59,726 nt of DNA from CAZWSC01 sp964636385 (lineage in GTDB: Bacteria; Eisenbacteria; RBG-16-71-46; CAIMUX01), in contig CAZWSC010000049.1 of the NCBI GenBank assembly GCA_964636385.1, forward strand, positions 1-59,726, written 5' to 3'. The number at the start of each line of letters is the position of its first letter. Positions within the stretch are counted from its first letter, which is position 1. The notes under the pieces are model-generated. The model did no database searches. It was not told where the DNA came from and saw nothing but the letters and a program-made list of their open reading frames with translations. Below are positions 1 to 8,556 of the stretch, in pieces. A program made the position numbers and the translations under genes.

Positions 1-29
1 CCCGTCCTGCCCATTCCGCCTGCGCAGGA

Positions 30-926
30 ATGCGCCTGCTCGCGTTGATCAACCCACTCGCCGGTGGCTCCGGCGGGCGCGCACTCGTGCGCCGCATCCG
101 GCGGGGGTTCGCAGCCGGACCTCACCGCTGTGAATGGGAGGCGCCATCCGGCACCGAAGCGATGCGCGCGCGGATCCATGATGCCCGCGCCGAAGGCTTC
201 GACGGCCTGCTCCTGGCCGGGGGAGACGGCACGCTCCACGCCGCCCTGCCGGCTCTCTGCACGGAGGAGATCCCCTTCGGCCTGATCCCGGCGGGGCGCG
301 GCAACGATTTCGCCCGGGCACTTCACCAGGGCGGAGGTTCGATTCTCGAGTGGGACTTCCGCTCCGGGCCGCGCCGGCGCGAGATCGACCTGCCGGAGGT
401 CAACGGGGTCCCCTACTGCTCCGTCTCCTGCGCAGGATTCGATGCCCGCGTCAACCGCCTGGCGCTCGAGCGCCGGGGGCGCCTCCCAGGGTCACTGGGG
501 TACGCAGTCTGCGTCTTCCTGGCCCTGCGCGACCTGGAGGCGTTCCCGGTCCGGGTGACGCTTGATGGCATCACGCGCGAGGAATCGGTAGTCATGGTCA
601 CGGTTGCCAACGGCAGCTTCTACGGTGGGGGGATGCGGATCGCGCCCGACGCGGCGGTCGACGACGGGCTCCTCGACGTCTGCGTGGTCCGGGAGATCGG
701 GCGGGTGGAGCTGGCCCGGCAGTTCCCGCGCGTCTATCGCGGAACGCACCTGTCCCACCCCCGCGTCTGGCATGCTACCGCGCGTCAAGTCGAGATCACG
801 GCCGATACGCCCCGCGAGATCTTTGCCGACGGCGAGTTCGTCGGGCGGTCCCCCATGCGCTGCGGGATCGCACGGAGATTGACGACGCTCTGGTTCCCGG
901 CGTCGGTCTCGGTGCAGGCGCAGTAG
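30..926 (+). CDS. Diacylglycerol/lipid kinase, YegS/BmrU family
   Basis: This 298-residue protein matches the diacylglycerol-kinase catalytic fold that phosphorylates lipid or sphingoid alcohols at the inner membrane using ATP. The N-terminus reads LLALINPLAGGSGG, the phosphate-loop-like start of the family. The signature GGDGT lies at residues 64-68 (D66), followed by a GLIPAGRGNDFAR motif. The C-terminal beta-sandwich part carries the usual FYGGGMRIAPDA and DDGLLDV segments. Length agrees with the family (about 290-310). The ATG at 30 has only a weak AGGA directly upstream, so a start outside the window cannot be excluded. The gene stands alone, about 200 bases before the pirin gene. The exact lipid substrate cannot be told from sequence. 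Confidence 0.9.
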   Translation: MRLLALINPLAGGSGGRALVRRIRRGFAAGPHRCEWEAPSGTEAMRARIHDARAEGFDGLLLAGGDGTLHAALPALCTEEIPFGLIPAGRGNDFARALHQGGGSILEWDFRSGPRRREIDLPEVNGVPYCSVSCAGFDARVNRLALERRGRLPGSLGYAVCVFLALRDLEAFPVRVTLDGITREESVVMVTVANGSFYGGGMRIAPDAAVDDGLLDVCVVREIGRVELARQFPRVYRGTHLSHPRVWHATARQVEITADTPREIFADGEFVGRSPMRCGIARRLTTLWFPASVSVQAQ

Positions 927-1127
927 GCCCTCAGCAGACGTTTCGGTTGTGCGCTCAGATGAACGCGGGGGAGACAGCCGTGGTTGATCATGCGGTGGCA
1001 ATCTCCTGTATCCGAGGACGTCGGCTGGAGGACCTGAACAGGCCGCTGCGTCTGAGGATGTTGAGGGCAACTGCATTGCTTTGCACTGCATGGCCGGGTG
1101 AGCGTAGAGTTCCCGGGGGAGACCATC

Positions 1128-2255
1128 ATGACACCTGATCTAACTCGCCGTGGCTTTGTGGCAAGCCTTGCGTGGTTCGGCGCGGCAGTCGGGACAGGGC
1201 TCTGGCGCCGGGGCGCCGAAGCCGCTGCCGACGAAGCGGGAGGATTTCCAGTGATCAAGTCGGAGTTTGATCTGGGCTTTCAGTGGCCTGTGCAGGAGCC
1301 GTTCATCTTCTGCGTTCATCACGATGACCGCTATCCGCCGGGGACCGCCAACTTTGGTCCTGATCCGAAGCTCCTGCGCGGGCGGCCGATGGGACGGGAC
1401 TTCCAGATCAGGGGCGGGTTCCGCATGTATCACGGAGAAACAGTGCCCGGTTTCCCGGTCCACCCGCACCGGGGCTTCGAGACGGTCACTGTTGTGCGCA
1501 AAGGGTATGTGGACCACTCCGACTCCATGGGGGCCGCCGGCCGCTATGGCGAGGGGGATGTGCAGTGGATGACTGCGGGAAGTGGCATCCAGCATTCGGA
1601 GATGTTCCCGCTGCTGCGCGACGATGTGGAGAACCATCTCGAGCTCTTCCAGATCTGGCTGAATCTGCCGGCGCGCAGCAAGATGGTCGAACCCCACTTC
1701 GCCATGTTCTGGAGCGAGCAAATCCCGCAGCTGCATTTCGATGACGGACGTGTACACGTCAACCTCATAGCCGGGTCCTGGGAAGACCGGAAAGCCCTGG
1801 ATCCACCGCCGGACAGCTGGGCGAGCCGGCCGGAAAGTCAGGTCGGCATCTGGCTGATCCGCATTCTGCCCGGCGGGACAGTCAGATTGCCGACGGCGCC
1901 TTCATCGGCCACGCGCATGGCCTACTTCTTCGAGGGGGGTGGCGCGATGCTGAACGGCATAAGGGTCGAGGGCGCCCGGGGGTTCCAACTGGACAGCCAG
2001 ATCCCGATGGAGCTGGTTGCCGGCGAGTCGACCACGGAGGTCCTGGTACTTCAGGCGAGGGCGATCGGGGAACCGGTGGTTCAGCATGGGCCGTTCGTGA
2101 TGAACACGCAGGCGGAAATCAGGCAGGCGTTCGACGATTACGAGAGGACTCGCTTCGGCGGCTGGCCGTGGCCTGAGCGGGAGATGGTTCACGGACCGGG
2201 GCTCGAGCGGTTCGCGAAGTATCCCGACGGAAGGATCGAAAGACCCGGCGGATAG
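1128..2255 (+). CDS. Pirin family protein with twin-arginine signal
   Basis: A 375-residue pirin, a bicupin metal protein. The cupin motif HPHRGFETVTVV gives candidate ligands H112 and H114, and the second motif gives H156 and E158, the normal pirin H/H/H/E set. Pirins are iron-binding redox sensors or quercetinase-like dioxygenases. The N-terminus has a TAT-like signal (TRRGFVASLAWFGAAVGTG), so this copy is probably exported folded with its metal, whereas most pirins are cytoplasmic. The ATG at 1128 was chosen because it follows a GGGGGAGA element and starts just before the twin-arginine motif; an in-frame upstream start at 1098 would add ten residues without purpose. It is monocistronic as far as visible. 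Confidence 0.88.
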   Translation: MTPDLTRRGFVASLAWFGAAVGTGLWRRGAEAAADEAGGFPVIKSEFDLGFQWPVQEPFIFCVHHDDRYPPGTANFGPDPKLLRGRPMGRDFQIRGGFRMYHGETVPGFPVHPHRGFETVTVVRKGYVDHSDSMGAAGRYGEGDVQWMTAGSGIQHSEMFPLLRDDVENHLELFQIWLNLPARSKMVEPHFAMFWSEQIPQLHFDDGRVHVNLIAGSWEDRKALDPPPDSWASRPESQVGIWLIRILPGGTVRLPTAPSSATRMAYFFEGGGAMLNGIRVEGARGFQLDSQIPMELVAGESTTEVLVLQARAIGEPVVQHGPFVMNTQAEIRQAFDDYERTRFGGWPWPEREMVHGPGLERFAKYPDGRIERPGG

Positions 2256-2290
2256 CCATCCGCGGCTGCTGAAGGACGGCTCAGGTTCGC

Positions 2291-2476
2291 ATGGAGTACC
2301 ACAGGCAAGGGCTCGGCCGCAGCCTCGTGAGCCAGGCGGAGGAGTGGGCCATACGCCGCGCCATGGCACACCTCTCCGTGAAGACCCTCGGACCATCGCC
2401 ACCTGACACCCACTACGCCATGACCGGGAGGTTCTACGAGCCCGCACTGTTCGCGCGCACTCCCGGTGTTGCAGTA
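2291..2476 (+). pseudogene. Remnant of a GNAT N-acetyltransferase
   Basis: The frame starting at 2291 reads MEYHRQGLGRSLVSQAEEWA and then VKTLGPSPPDTHYAMTG with RFYE. This is the acetyl-CoA loop and C-terminal helix region of a GNAT acetyltransferase of the type with 'VKTLGPS.PD..YA.TR.FYE'. A stop lies in frame at 2270-2272, so the N-terminal half (first strands and helices) is missing. After about residue 48 the similarity fades, and the expected WGp.NPcl strand appears only in garbled form. I read it as a decayed fragment rather than a functional short protein. The region 2256-2721 holds nothing else I can recognise besides the ribosome binding site of the next gene. Confidence 0.55.
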
Positions 2477-2721
2477 GAGGACTCGCGAACCGTGTGGGCC
2501 AGGGGGGCTGCGTCGCCGATGACGTCCCGAAAGAGCCCCGGCCAACCTGCCCGGGAAGCCAGGATTCCATGCAAGCCATGGAGAGGGATGCGGGTGACCG
2601 GGGAGACGGATGGCTGACACGACCCCTTGCCGGATGGTACGATGCGCTGCGCCCGGCCGTGGGACGGCCTGGCAATGGCCCCTTTGCCGGCAGGAGAGAC
2701 CAGAGGAGGAACACGAGAGCC

Positions 2722-4332
2722 ATGATTAGATCGATGAAGGTCCCCACATGGATGGCGCTCTTTGCCATCGCCCACCTTCTCTTCCTGGGTTGTGGAAAAG
2801 ACAAGTCCAGCCCCACCGGATCCTCTCCACCACCACCTCCTCCTCCAACGCATACATATGAAGACGACGCCATCAATGAGGTGACGGACACGTCCGGCCG
2901 CATACGGATCACCAGTTCGAAGATCATACCGAACGAGACCGTGACCTACGAACTCACCGTGAAGAATCAGGCCGGCGCTCCGGTGAAGGACCTCGAGATT
3001 TCCTACGACGAGGTCATGAACAAGTCGCTTCTGTTCCTGCACGATCCCAGCGGCACCTACGTGCCGGCGCTGATTCAGGGGACTCCCGAGGAGATCGCTG
3101 CACGTTTTGGCTCCGGTGTGACAAGGGCCCTCGACAAGGACGGCCAGCAGCTGGTGTTCATCACCCTGGTGCTGGTTGTGGTCACACTCGCCGCGGCCCA
3201 GATCTCATTCATCCTCGACTCGTACAGGATCCAGTCATTCTACCTGAGCGACGTTGTCGAAGTGGGTGAAGACTACATCCTGTACTGCAAGACCTGGGAA
3301 GAGATAGCAGTTCTTATAAAGAGCCGGCTCAGTGGACTGCTGAACCTGACCTCTGTTGTCACCGCCTTTGCAACCGGCCCCGTTCAAGGCATGAACATGA
3401 CGGCGTTCGGCCAGACTGTGGAGACGGTACTTACGGCATCAGCGGAGAACCTCCGACTCAACCTGATCGCCCAGGCGGTCGACGCCTGGTCAGTGGCTGA
3501 ATCGGAGATTCGGGACCGGCGTGTTGCGGTGAGGGTCTACCCGTTCCACGAGGAGCAGTTCGCCGACCGCTTCCGCAACACCTGGGCTGCCTTTGTAATC
3601 GAGCGCGACAACCCGATCTGTGGTCAGGATGGAGGAGGGCTGTCGGGAAGGATCATCGATGCGACCAACAGCGCCGCCATTGCCGGGGTTGCGGTCACAC
3701 TCTCGGGCACAGCGCAGCGCACGACGGTGACCTCATCCGACGGCGCCTATGGCTTTGCGGATCTGCCTGCCGGTCCGTACACCGTAACCGCTGAGAAGGA
3801 CGGCTACATCACCGAGATCAGAGAGGCTTCCGTTGCGGGCAGTCCAGTCGAGGTCAACATCGTGATGAGCCCGACGATCCAGGGCTCTCAGTACCGGATT
3901 GTCCTTACGTGGGGCACCACCCCGCGCGACCTCGATTCGCACCTGTGGATTGGCGACGACTACCACGTCTACTGGTCGAATCGGGGTAATGCATCCTCCC
4001 CCCCCTACGCTGAACTGGACATGGACCATATGGACGGCGAGGGCCCCGAGACGATCACGATTCATCAGCTGACCGGTCCATACAAGTACGCCGTGCACAA
4101 CTACAGCGGGACGCCCTCTCTTACAGCTTCCAATGCGGTGGTACGGGTATACAGCGGTTCGCAGCTTGTACGTACCTTCACGGTACCGGGGACCGGTTCG
4201 GGCCTGTGGTGGCATGTGTTCGACATGTCGCCCTCAGGAGCGATAACGAGCCGTGACTACCTGACCGACACGCCGCCCGGGCAGACCTTCGCGCCACAGG
4301 AGAAGGCTGTGCCTGCGGGTGGTTACAGGTAG
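2722..4332 (+). CDS. Lipoprotein with carboxypeptidase-like and YfaP/DUF2135-like domains
   Basis: A 536-residue predicted lipoprotein. The signal peptide ends in the lipobox LFLGC (Cys24), followed by a proline-rich linker. Residues about 50-300 form a domain I do not recognise, with a hydrophobic stretch FITLVLVVVTLAAAQISFIL that could be a membrane or buried helix. Then comes a carboxypeptidase regulatory-like beta-sandwich (SGRIIDATNSAAIAGVAV, GAYGFADLPAGPYTV). The C-terminal domain LTWGTTPRDLDSHLWI ... ELDMDHMDGEGPETITI resembles the YfaP/DUF2135 family of exported beta proteins. The ATG at 2722 follows GAGGAGGA; the reading frame extends upstream to 2494 but without a signal sequence. 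Probably an envelope or surface protein; its partner is unknown. Confidence 0.75.
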   Translation: MIRSMKVPTWMALFAIAHLLFLGCGKDKSSPTGSSPPPPPPPTHTYEDDAINEVTDTSGRIRITSSKIIPNETVTYELTVKNQAGAPVKDLEISYDEVMNKSLLFLHDPSGTYVPALIQGTPEEIAARFGSGVTRALDKDGQQLVFITLVLVVVTLAAAQISFILDSYRIQSFYLSDVVEVGEDYILYCKTWEEIAVLIKSRLSGLLNLTSVVTAFATGPVQGMNMTAFGQTVETVLTASAENLRLNLIAQAVDAWSVAESEIRDRRVAVRVYPFHEEQFADRFRNTWAAFVIERDNPICGQDGGGLSGRIIDATNSAAIAGVAVTLSGTAQRTTVTSSDGAYGFADLPAGPYTVTAEKDGYITEIREASVAGSPVEVNIVMSPTIQGSQYRIVLTWGTTPRDLDSHLWIGDDYHVYWSNRGNASSPPYAELDMDHMDGEGPETITIHQLTGPYKYAVHNYSGTPSLTASNAVVRVYSGSQLVRTFTVPGTGSGLWWHVFDMSPSGAITSRDYLTDTPPGQTFAPQEKAVPAGGYR

Positions 4333-4501
4333 GCTGCTATGATCGCCGTGTCGATCACCGCACACTCGCAGGGCTGATCGACAGGACACTGCTGAAGCCG
4401 CTGCCTGGTGTCTAGCGGACACATCACCGGACACCTGCGACATCCGGGCTGCAGCAGACACAGGATTGTACATCCCATCGCATCGACTCTTCACATGGAC
4501 A

Positions 4502-4531
4502 TTGTTCCGGCAGTCCAGAGGATGCTACATT
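4502..4531 (+). promoter_or_regulatory. Possible sigma70-type promoter upstream of the interrupted TPR gene
   Basis: TTGTTC at 4502-4507 and TACATT at 4526-4531 are separated by 18 bases, about 80 bases before the ATG at 4611. This is a moderate match in GC-rich DNA and is not otherwise supported. The rest of 4333-4610 holds no gene I can recognise. Confidence 0.3.
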
Positions 4532-4610
4532 TCCCTTTGAAACGTGAGGAGCCTGGTGCGACCCATGCAGGCAGCGGGCGAAAGCCTGGCTGTTCATCAT
4601 TCTGTATCCA

Positions 4611-5141
4611 ATGGCTTCAATGCCCGAGAGGTCGATTGTGGATCTGCTGCCAGTTCCCTGGAATCCAGAATCTCTTCGATCACTGCCACGTCGTCCGGAG
4701 GACTCCTGGGAGTGCGCATGCTTCCGTCTGCCTGCGTGGATCAGGGATGAGAAGACTGGCGGGTACTACAGGCCCGATGCGGTCATCTGGGCGAGCGGGA
4801 CTGACGGTTACAGGGTGGTTCCCCTGCCACATGGAGGGGAACCCTCCACAGGTGTGCTGGACTCCCTTCAGGCCGCGATCACCGGAGTGGAAGGCTTCAG
4901 TCGCCTGCCCGGATCCATAGCCGTTACGGCACCGGACCTGGCCGAAGCGCTCGGAGATGTACTTGTGCGCATGGGGATCCGCGTCAAGGTAAAGGACGAA
5001 CTCCCGCTCGCGGAAGTGGCGGCCATCATGCTGCGCGGGGAGTTATACAAAAATACGGGATCCGAACCCGGATACCTTGAGGGGAAGGGTGTCGATTTCG
5101 GAAGGGTCCGGGCATTCGCGGATGCGGCTGTGCAGTATTAG
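4611..5141 (+). CDS. N-terminal part of an amber-interrupted protein (DUF6930-like)
   Basis: This 176-residue frame carries a domain reading LLPVPWNPES, then PRRPEDSWECACFRLPAWI and YRPDAVIW, which I associate with an uncharacterised family (DUF6930-like) normally fused to a longer C-terminal part. It ends at a TAG at 5139-5141. The next codons stay in the same frame and read RARPWRHINSLDLVQV, with no further stop until 6597, so this is the first third of one protein of about 662 codons. No ribosome binding site precedes the ATG at 4611 or the alternative ATG at 4620. The domain assignment is from memory and tentative; the shared frame is seen directly. Confidence 0.7.
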   Translation: MASMPERSIVDLLPVPWNPESLRSLPRRPEDSWECACFRLPAWIRDEKTGGYYRPDAVIWASGTDGYRVVPLPHGGEPSTGVLDSLQAAITGVEGFSRLPGSIAVTAPDLAEALGDVLVRMGIRVKVKDELPLAEVAAIMLRGELYKNTGSEPGYLEGKGVDFGRVRAFADAAVQY

Positions 5142-5180
5142 AGGGCCCGGCCATGGCGGCACATAAACTCCCTGGACCTG

Positions 5181-6599
5181 GTGCAGGTTAAGTCGTACCG
5201 GCCCGAAGCCAGGATGGGCTGGTTCAGCCCCATTGCCAAGGAGGGTGACAGGAAGGTGGCATTCGCGTTCTTCTCATCGATGATCGAGTGGAACAACATC
5301 CTGAAGGAGAGCGTTCCACTGCCGATCAACGCCGATCTGTACCCCCCGAGGCCGGGGTTCTGGGCCATGGAGTATCGTGCAGTGCACGAAATCCCGATAG
5401 CGGACTCGGAACTCTGGGAAAGGGAGAATCTCCCCCTGGCAGGGCCGAATGCGTACCCGGTTGTCATGCGCTACGGCAGGAGCGGGTTGCGAAAACCCGA
5501 CGCGAAGCGGCTCGCATTCCTGGAGGGGATCCTCAGGACTCTGGTTCTTACCACGGAGGACGAGATCGACTCGGCCGAGTGGGAAAGGACTGTGGAGACA
5601 GACGACGGCCCCCGCGCAGTCCGCCTCGCGATGCCGCTTCTCACACTCCCAATCATCCCGGACAATCCCGCGCCCCCCGAGGGGCCGATTCTGGATTTCA
5701 GATCGATGGAGAGGCTGATGCTGAACATGAGCCGGCACATGGCTGCGGAGCGGCGCAAGTCCATGAAGAAGGCGGGCGACAGGGTCAGGAAGAGGTTCGT
5801 GGGGAATCAGGTGACGCACGTGCCCGGATCGACCCCGCTGGAGCAGGCGCAGGACGTAATCTACCAGGCGTTCGAAGTCAGGGGCCGCCGCCGGATCCAG
5901 ATGGCACGCAGGGCGCTGGAAATCTGCCCGGAATGCGCGGACGCGCATGCGACCCTGGCGGAGAGCGCTTTTGACGACGAGGAGGCGCTCAGGCGGTACG
6001 ACCTCGGCGTGGAAACCGGGCGAAGGAATCTCGGCCCGAGGATCTTTGACGACCCGCTCGTGACCTTCTGGGCGCGTCTCGAGACAAGGCCCTTCATGCG
6101 TGCCCTGCTGGGCCGGGCGCAGCTCCTGATGCAGAGAGGGGAGTACGAAGGGGCGAGGCGCGACATGGAGGAACTCCTCGAACTCAACCCGGGCGACAAC
6201 CAGGGGGTGCGCTACTCGTACCTGGAGCTGCTCCTGCTGAGCCGCGCTGACAGGGACCTGCTGAAGTTCGAGATGGAGCGCCGCGAAGACCTCGAGCTCA
6301 TGGGGCCCTACGCCAGGGCATTGGCGCTGTACAGGCTCGACCCGGCATCGCGCGCCGCGGCGGACGCCTTGAGGAAGGCGGTTGATGCACATCGTCTTGT
6401 TGCCCTCTTCCTGCTTGGCCTCAGGGAGCCTCCGGTTCAGACGTGGTTGACCACGATTTACCGCGGCAGCGAGGAGGAGGTTGCCTGGGCGGTGGATCAT
6501 CTGAGGAAGTCATGGGAACGGACGGAGGGTGCAATGGACTGGCTGCGCCGAGTCGTGCCGGATGCCGGCGGGGAGTATCGAAAGGAGGAACTGCCATGA
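5181..6599 (+). CDS. C-terminal TPR-like part of the amber-interrupted protein
   Basis: A 472-residue frame from a GTG at 5181 with no convincing ribosome binding site. It is the same frame as the 4611-5141 part, separated from it only by the TAG at 5139. The middle region (VAFAFFSSMIEWNNIL, then WAMEYRAVHEIPI) looks like a beta-rich domain. The C-terminal half is tetratricopeptide-like: RRALEICPECADAHATLAE, RYDLGVETGRRNLG, ETRPFMRALLGRAQLLMQRG and ELLELNPGDNQGVRYSYLEL, typical of ST7/TPR-type proteins with the NPGDNQGVRY motif. It overlaps the next lipoprotein gene by ATGA. Either the downstream part is translated alone, or the full protein needs suppression, or the gene is recently broken, or the base is a sequence error. 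Confidence 0.7.
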   Translation: MQVKSYRPEARMGWFSPIAKEGDRKVAFAFFSSMIEWNNILKESVPLPINADLYPPRPGFWAMEYRAVHEIPIADSELWERENLPLAGPNAYPVVMRYGRSGLRKPDAKRLAFLEGILRTLVLTTEDEIDSAEWERTVETDDGPRAVRLAMPLLTLPIIPDNPAPPEGPILDFRSMERLMLNMSRHMAAERRKSMKKAGDRVRKRFVGNQVTHVPGSTPLEQAQDVIYQAFEVRGRRRIQMARRALEICPECADAHATLAESAFDDEEALRRYDLGVETGRRNLGPRIFDDPLVTFWARLETRPFMRALLGRAQLLMQRGEYEGARRDMEELLELNPGDNQGVRYSYLELLLLSRADRDLLKFEMERREDLELMGPYARALALYRLDPASRAAADALRKAVDAHRLVALFLLGLREPPVQTWLTTIYRGSEEEVAWAVDHLRKSWERTEGAMDWLRRVVPDAGGEYRKEELP

Positions 6600-7243
6600 G
6601 ATCCAGGAACCTGTGGAGTGTGTTCTGCATCGGTGTGCTGATCGCATTCGCAGCCGGATGCGGGGATGATGACAACAGCGTGAAGCCGGATCCCGATCCG
6701 GATCCGTTTCTGCCCCAGTCGTCTCCGGCAAACTGCCTGGAGAACCTGATCACTGCGTATGTGGAGGGCGATCTGGAGGAGTATCTCAAACTCTTCTCCG
6801 AAGACTTCATCTTCATGTTCAGCCCGGATGATGTCGTTCAGGATCCGGGGATTCCACCACAGTGGGGTCTTGTGGATGAGAGTTTCGCCACGGAGGGGAT
6901 GTTCACCTCGGACCGCGTTGACCGTATCGAACTGGGGTTCGTCCAGTCCGTTGCAGACACATCCGCCCACGAGTACCCCGACACGTGGAAGGTGCATGCT
7001 ACCGAGGTGGAACTACGGATCCACATGCGCACCGAAGATGGGGAGTACCTGCTGCTGAAAGTGTCAGGCGGGTTCGGCACCTTCTACTTCAAAGAGTACC
7101 CGGACGAGACCGCCTCCGACGGGCAGCCTCTCTGGAGAATCTGGCGCTGGGAGGATCAGCCGTCGGGCTTCAGGATCTTCGGGGGGCAGTGGGAGAAGAC
7201 CATCGAGAGCTCGTGGGGGTCTGTGAAGGCTGTTTTCAGGTGA
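6596..7243 (+). CDS. Lipoprotein with SnoaL/NTF2-like region and WG-x-x-K C-terminus
   Basis: A 215-residue lipoprotein. The signal peptide ends in FAAGC (Cys22), followed by a DDD and Pro/Asp-rich linker. The body (NCLENLITAYVEGDLEEYLK, LFSEDFIFMFSPDDV, ending with WRIWRWEDQP) has the length and pattern of an NTF2/SnoaL-like cone-shaped fold; this is inference from pattern only. The last residues SSWGSVKAVFR match the ends of two other exported proteins in this window (see findings). The ATG at 6596 overlaps the previous stop (ATGA) and follows AAAGGAGG at 6581-6588, so translation is probably coupled to the TPR gene. Confidence 0.78.
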   Translation: MRSRNLWSVFCIGVLIAFAAGCGDDDNSVKPDPDPDPFLPQSSPANCLENLITAYVEGDLEEYLKLFSEDFIFMFSPDDVVQDPGIPPQWGLVDESFATEGMFTSDRVDRIELGFVQSVADTSAHEYPDTWKVHATEVELRIHMRTEDGEYLLLKVSGGFGTFYFKEYPDETASDGQPLWRIWRWEDQPSGFRIFGGQWEKTIESSWGSVKAVFR

Positions 7244-7316
7244 TAACCGGCCAGGCCTGCGCACTCGTCAGGAGATGAACAGGCCGGCGTGATGATGCTA
7301 TGGAACCGCGTGCGGC

Positions 7317-7347
7317 AAGGGCCGCCTCCTTCCGGAGGGCGGCCCTT
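7317..7347. terminator. Bidirectional hairpin terminator
   Basis: AAGGGCCGCCTCC pairs with GGA(G)GGCGGCCCTT around a TTCC loop, giving a 13-bp stem with one bulged G. It lies between two convergent genes (the lipoprotein ending at 7243 and the secreted protein ending at 7371). There is no long T-run, so it may be rho-assisted or act as a transcript-end stabiliser. Confidence 0.6.
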
Positions 7348-7370
7348 CATGTAGCAGTGAGACTCGCGGA

Positions 7371-8192
7371 TTAGCGGAAGAGCGCCTTGATCTCGCCCCA
7401 GCTGCTCCTCTCGGTCGGTGTCGGCTGGATCTCGCCTTCGACAATGAAGGGGAGGCCCTTCTGGCAGAAGCTGCCCGAGTCGGTGACATAGGCGAATGCG
7501 CCGCCGGTTGTGCTCTGAAGCGCATCGCCGGTGTCGCAGTCGTCGATGATCGGGATGGGCGGAGCCCATGGCCCCGAGCTCAGCGTGCCGCCGAACATGG
7601 CGCCGACCCAGTACTGGCCCTCTCCCAGCACAGCATCCACCCCGGCGGTGACTGCCATGATCGGACGGGTCGTGCCTCCGGGAGCGGACTCGAGTGTGCG
7701 GTAGATGCTCGACCATGATGTCGCATCCAGCAGGTTCGTGCCCCAGTCGCCGTAGATGATGTTGTTGTCGATGCCGGCCGGCAACGCGTTGTAGATCACC
7801 ATCCTGACGTCGTTGATCGTGGACTGCAGGCCACTGCCGGTCTGGTACACGAAGAAGGTGACACCGGTGATGTGCCATGTCTCGCCTGCAGGAATCACGA
7901 AGTCATCGGCCATCCTGTTGTCTGCCGTGATCTGCGCGCCGAAACCATAGGTGTTCTCACCCCACATCACGTCCTGAAGGACGGACCAGTGAATGCCGGC
8001 CCCGCCGCAGTTCTCGCAGTTGTAGAAGGGACCGTTTGTGAAAAGGACATCCCTGCTCCAGTTGAAGATCTCATCCGGCGCCTGGTGGACGTCGTACGAT
8101 TCTCCGGGGCTGTTGAAGATCGTCTCTTCAGCAGCCTGAGAAGGGACCGCAAAGCCTGGTAACAGTAACAAGACCATCAGCAATGATCGCAT
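7371..8192 (-). CDS. Secreted protein with WG-x-x-K C-terminus
   Basis: A 273-residue exported protein with a clear signal peptide (MRSLLMVLLLLPGFAVPSQA). The mature part has a beta-rich pattern (ITADNRMADDFVIPAGETW, HITGVTFFVYQTGS, VRMVIYNALPAGIDNN) seen in extracellular proteins of environmental bacteria with no assigned function. A Cys pair CENCGG and later C residues may form disulfides. The end SSWGEIKALFR repeats the tail of the lipoprotein at 6596-7243, on the opposite strand. A strong GAGGAGGTAG lies just upstream of the ATG at 8192. It is probably monocistronic. I do not recognise a function. Confidence 0.78.
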   Translation of the reverse strand: MRSLLMVLLLLPGFAVPSQAAEETIFNSPGESYDVHQAPDEIFNWSRDVLFTNGPFYNCENCGGAGIHWSVLQDVMWGENTYGFGAQITADNRMADDFVIPAGETWHITGVTFFVYQTGSGLQSTINDVRMVIYNALPAGIDNNIIYGDWGTNLLDATSWSSIYRTLESAPGGTTRPIMAVTAGVDAVLGEGQYWVGAMFGGTLSSGPWAPPIPIIDDCDTGDALQSTTGGAFAYVTDSGSFCQKGLPFIVEGEIQPTPTERSSWGEIKALFR

Positions 8193-8556
8193 GGCCTACC
8201 TCCTCTAAACGTTGTTCGCGAACAGCCGCAATACCGGAAGCGGGAAGACATCCACCACACGCTCTGCGCTGCCGCCGGCCGGCGTGTAACCAAAACGGGA
8301 TGCTCCCGTCCCGACGTCTGCCGTTGCCTCGATGCTCTGCGGCCGACATGGCATCAAGGGCCTGCAAACGACGGCGACAGAATTATGCACCTGCCGGTCC
8401 TGGAATGAGAAGGAGATTCGTAATCCCCGATGCCCCGACACCCCCTCACGCGGCCCGGCCAGACCACTCTGTGTAATGATACATCCTGTATCATTACATG
8501 ATGAGACAAGACAGATCAAAAGGCCAATTGTCGCAGGAGGCTGTGATATGGCGCAG
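8193..8556. other. Intergenic region with a 27-bp operator-like palindrome
   Basis: No gene is visible in these 364 bases between two minus-strand genes. It is the upstream region of the secreted protein gene (start 8192) and downstream of the RND gene (stop 8557). The only clear element is the palindrome listed at 8472-8498. Confidence 0.6.
8472..8498. promoter_or_regulatory. Perfect interrupted palindrome, candidate operator
   Basis: TGTAATGATACA at 8472-8483 and TGTATCATTACA at 8487-8498 are exact inverted repeats around TCC. The element is strikingly AT-rich for this DNA and has no following T-run, so it looks more like a dimeric-repressor site or conserved cruciform than an intrinsic terminator. 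It lies about 280 bases upstream of the secreted-protein start and about 60 bases after the RND stop. Confidence 0.55.

Noticed and set aside
4408..4920. Plus-strand open frame of 170 codons before the amber-split gene
   Set aside because: It overlaps the DUF6930-like frame, has no family resemblance and no ribosome binding site.
5139..5141. Amber codon as pyrrolysine or reassigned TAG
   Set aside because: Several neighbouring genes end naturally at TAG, and no pyl genes or suppressor tRNA are visible. A mutation or error is simpler.
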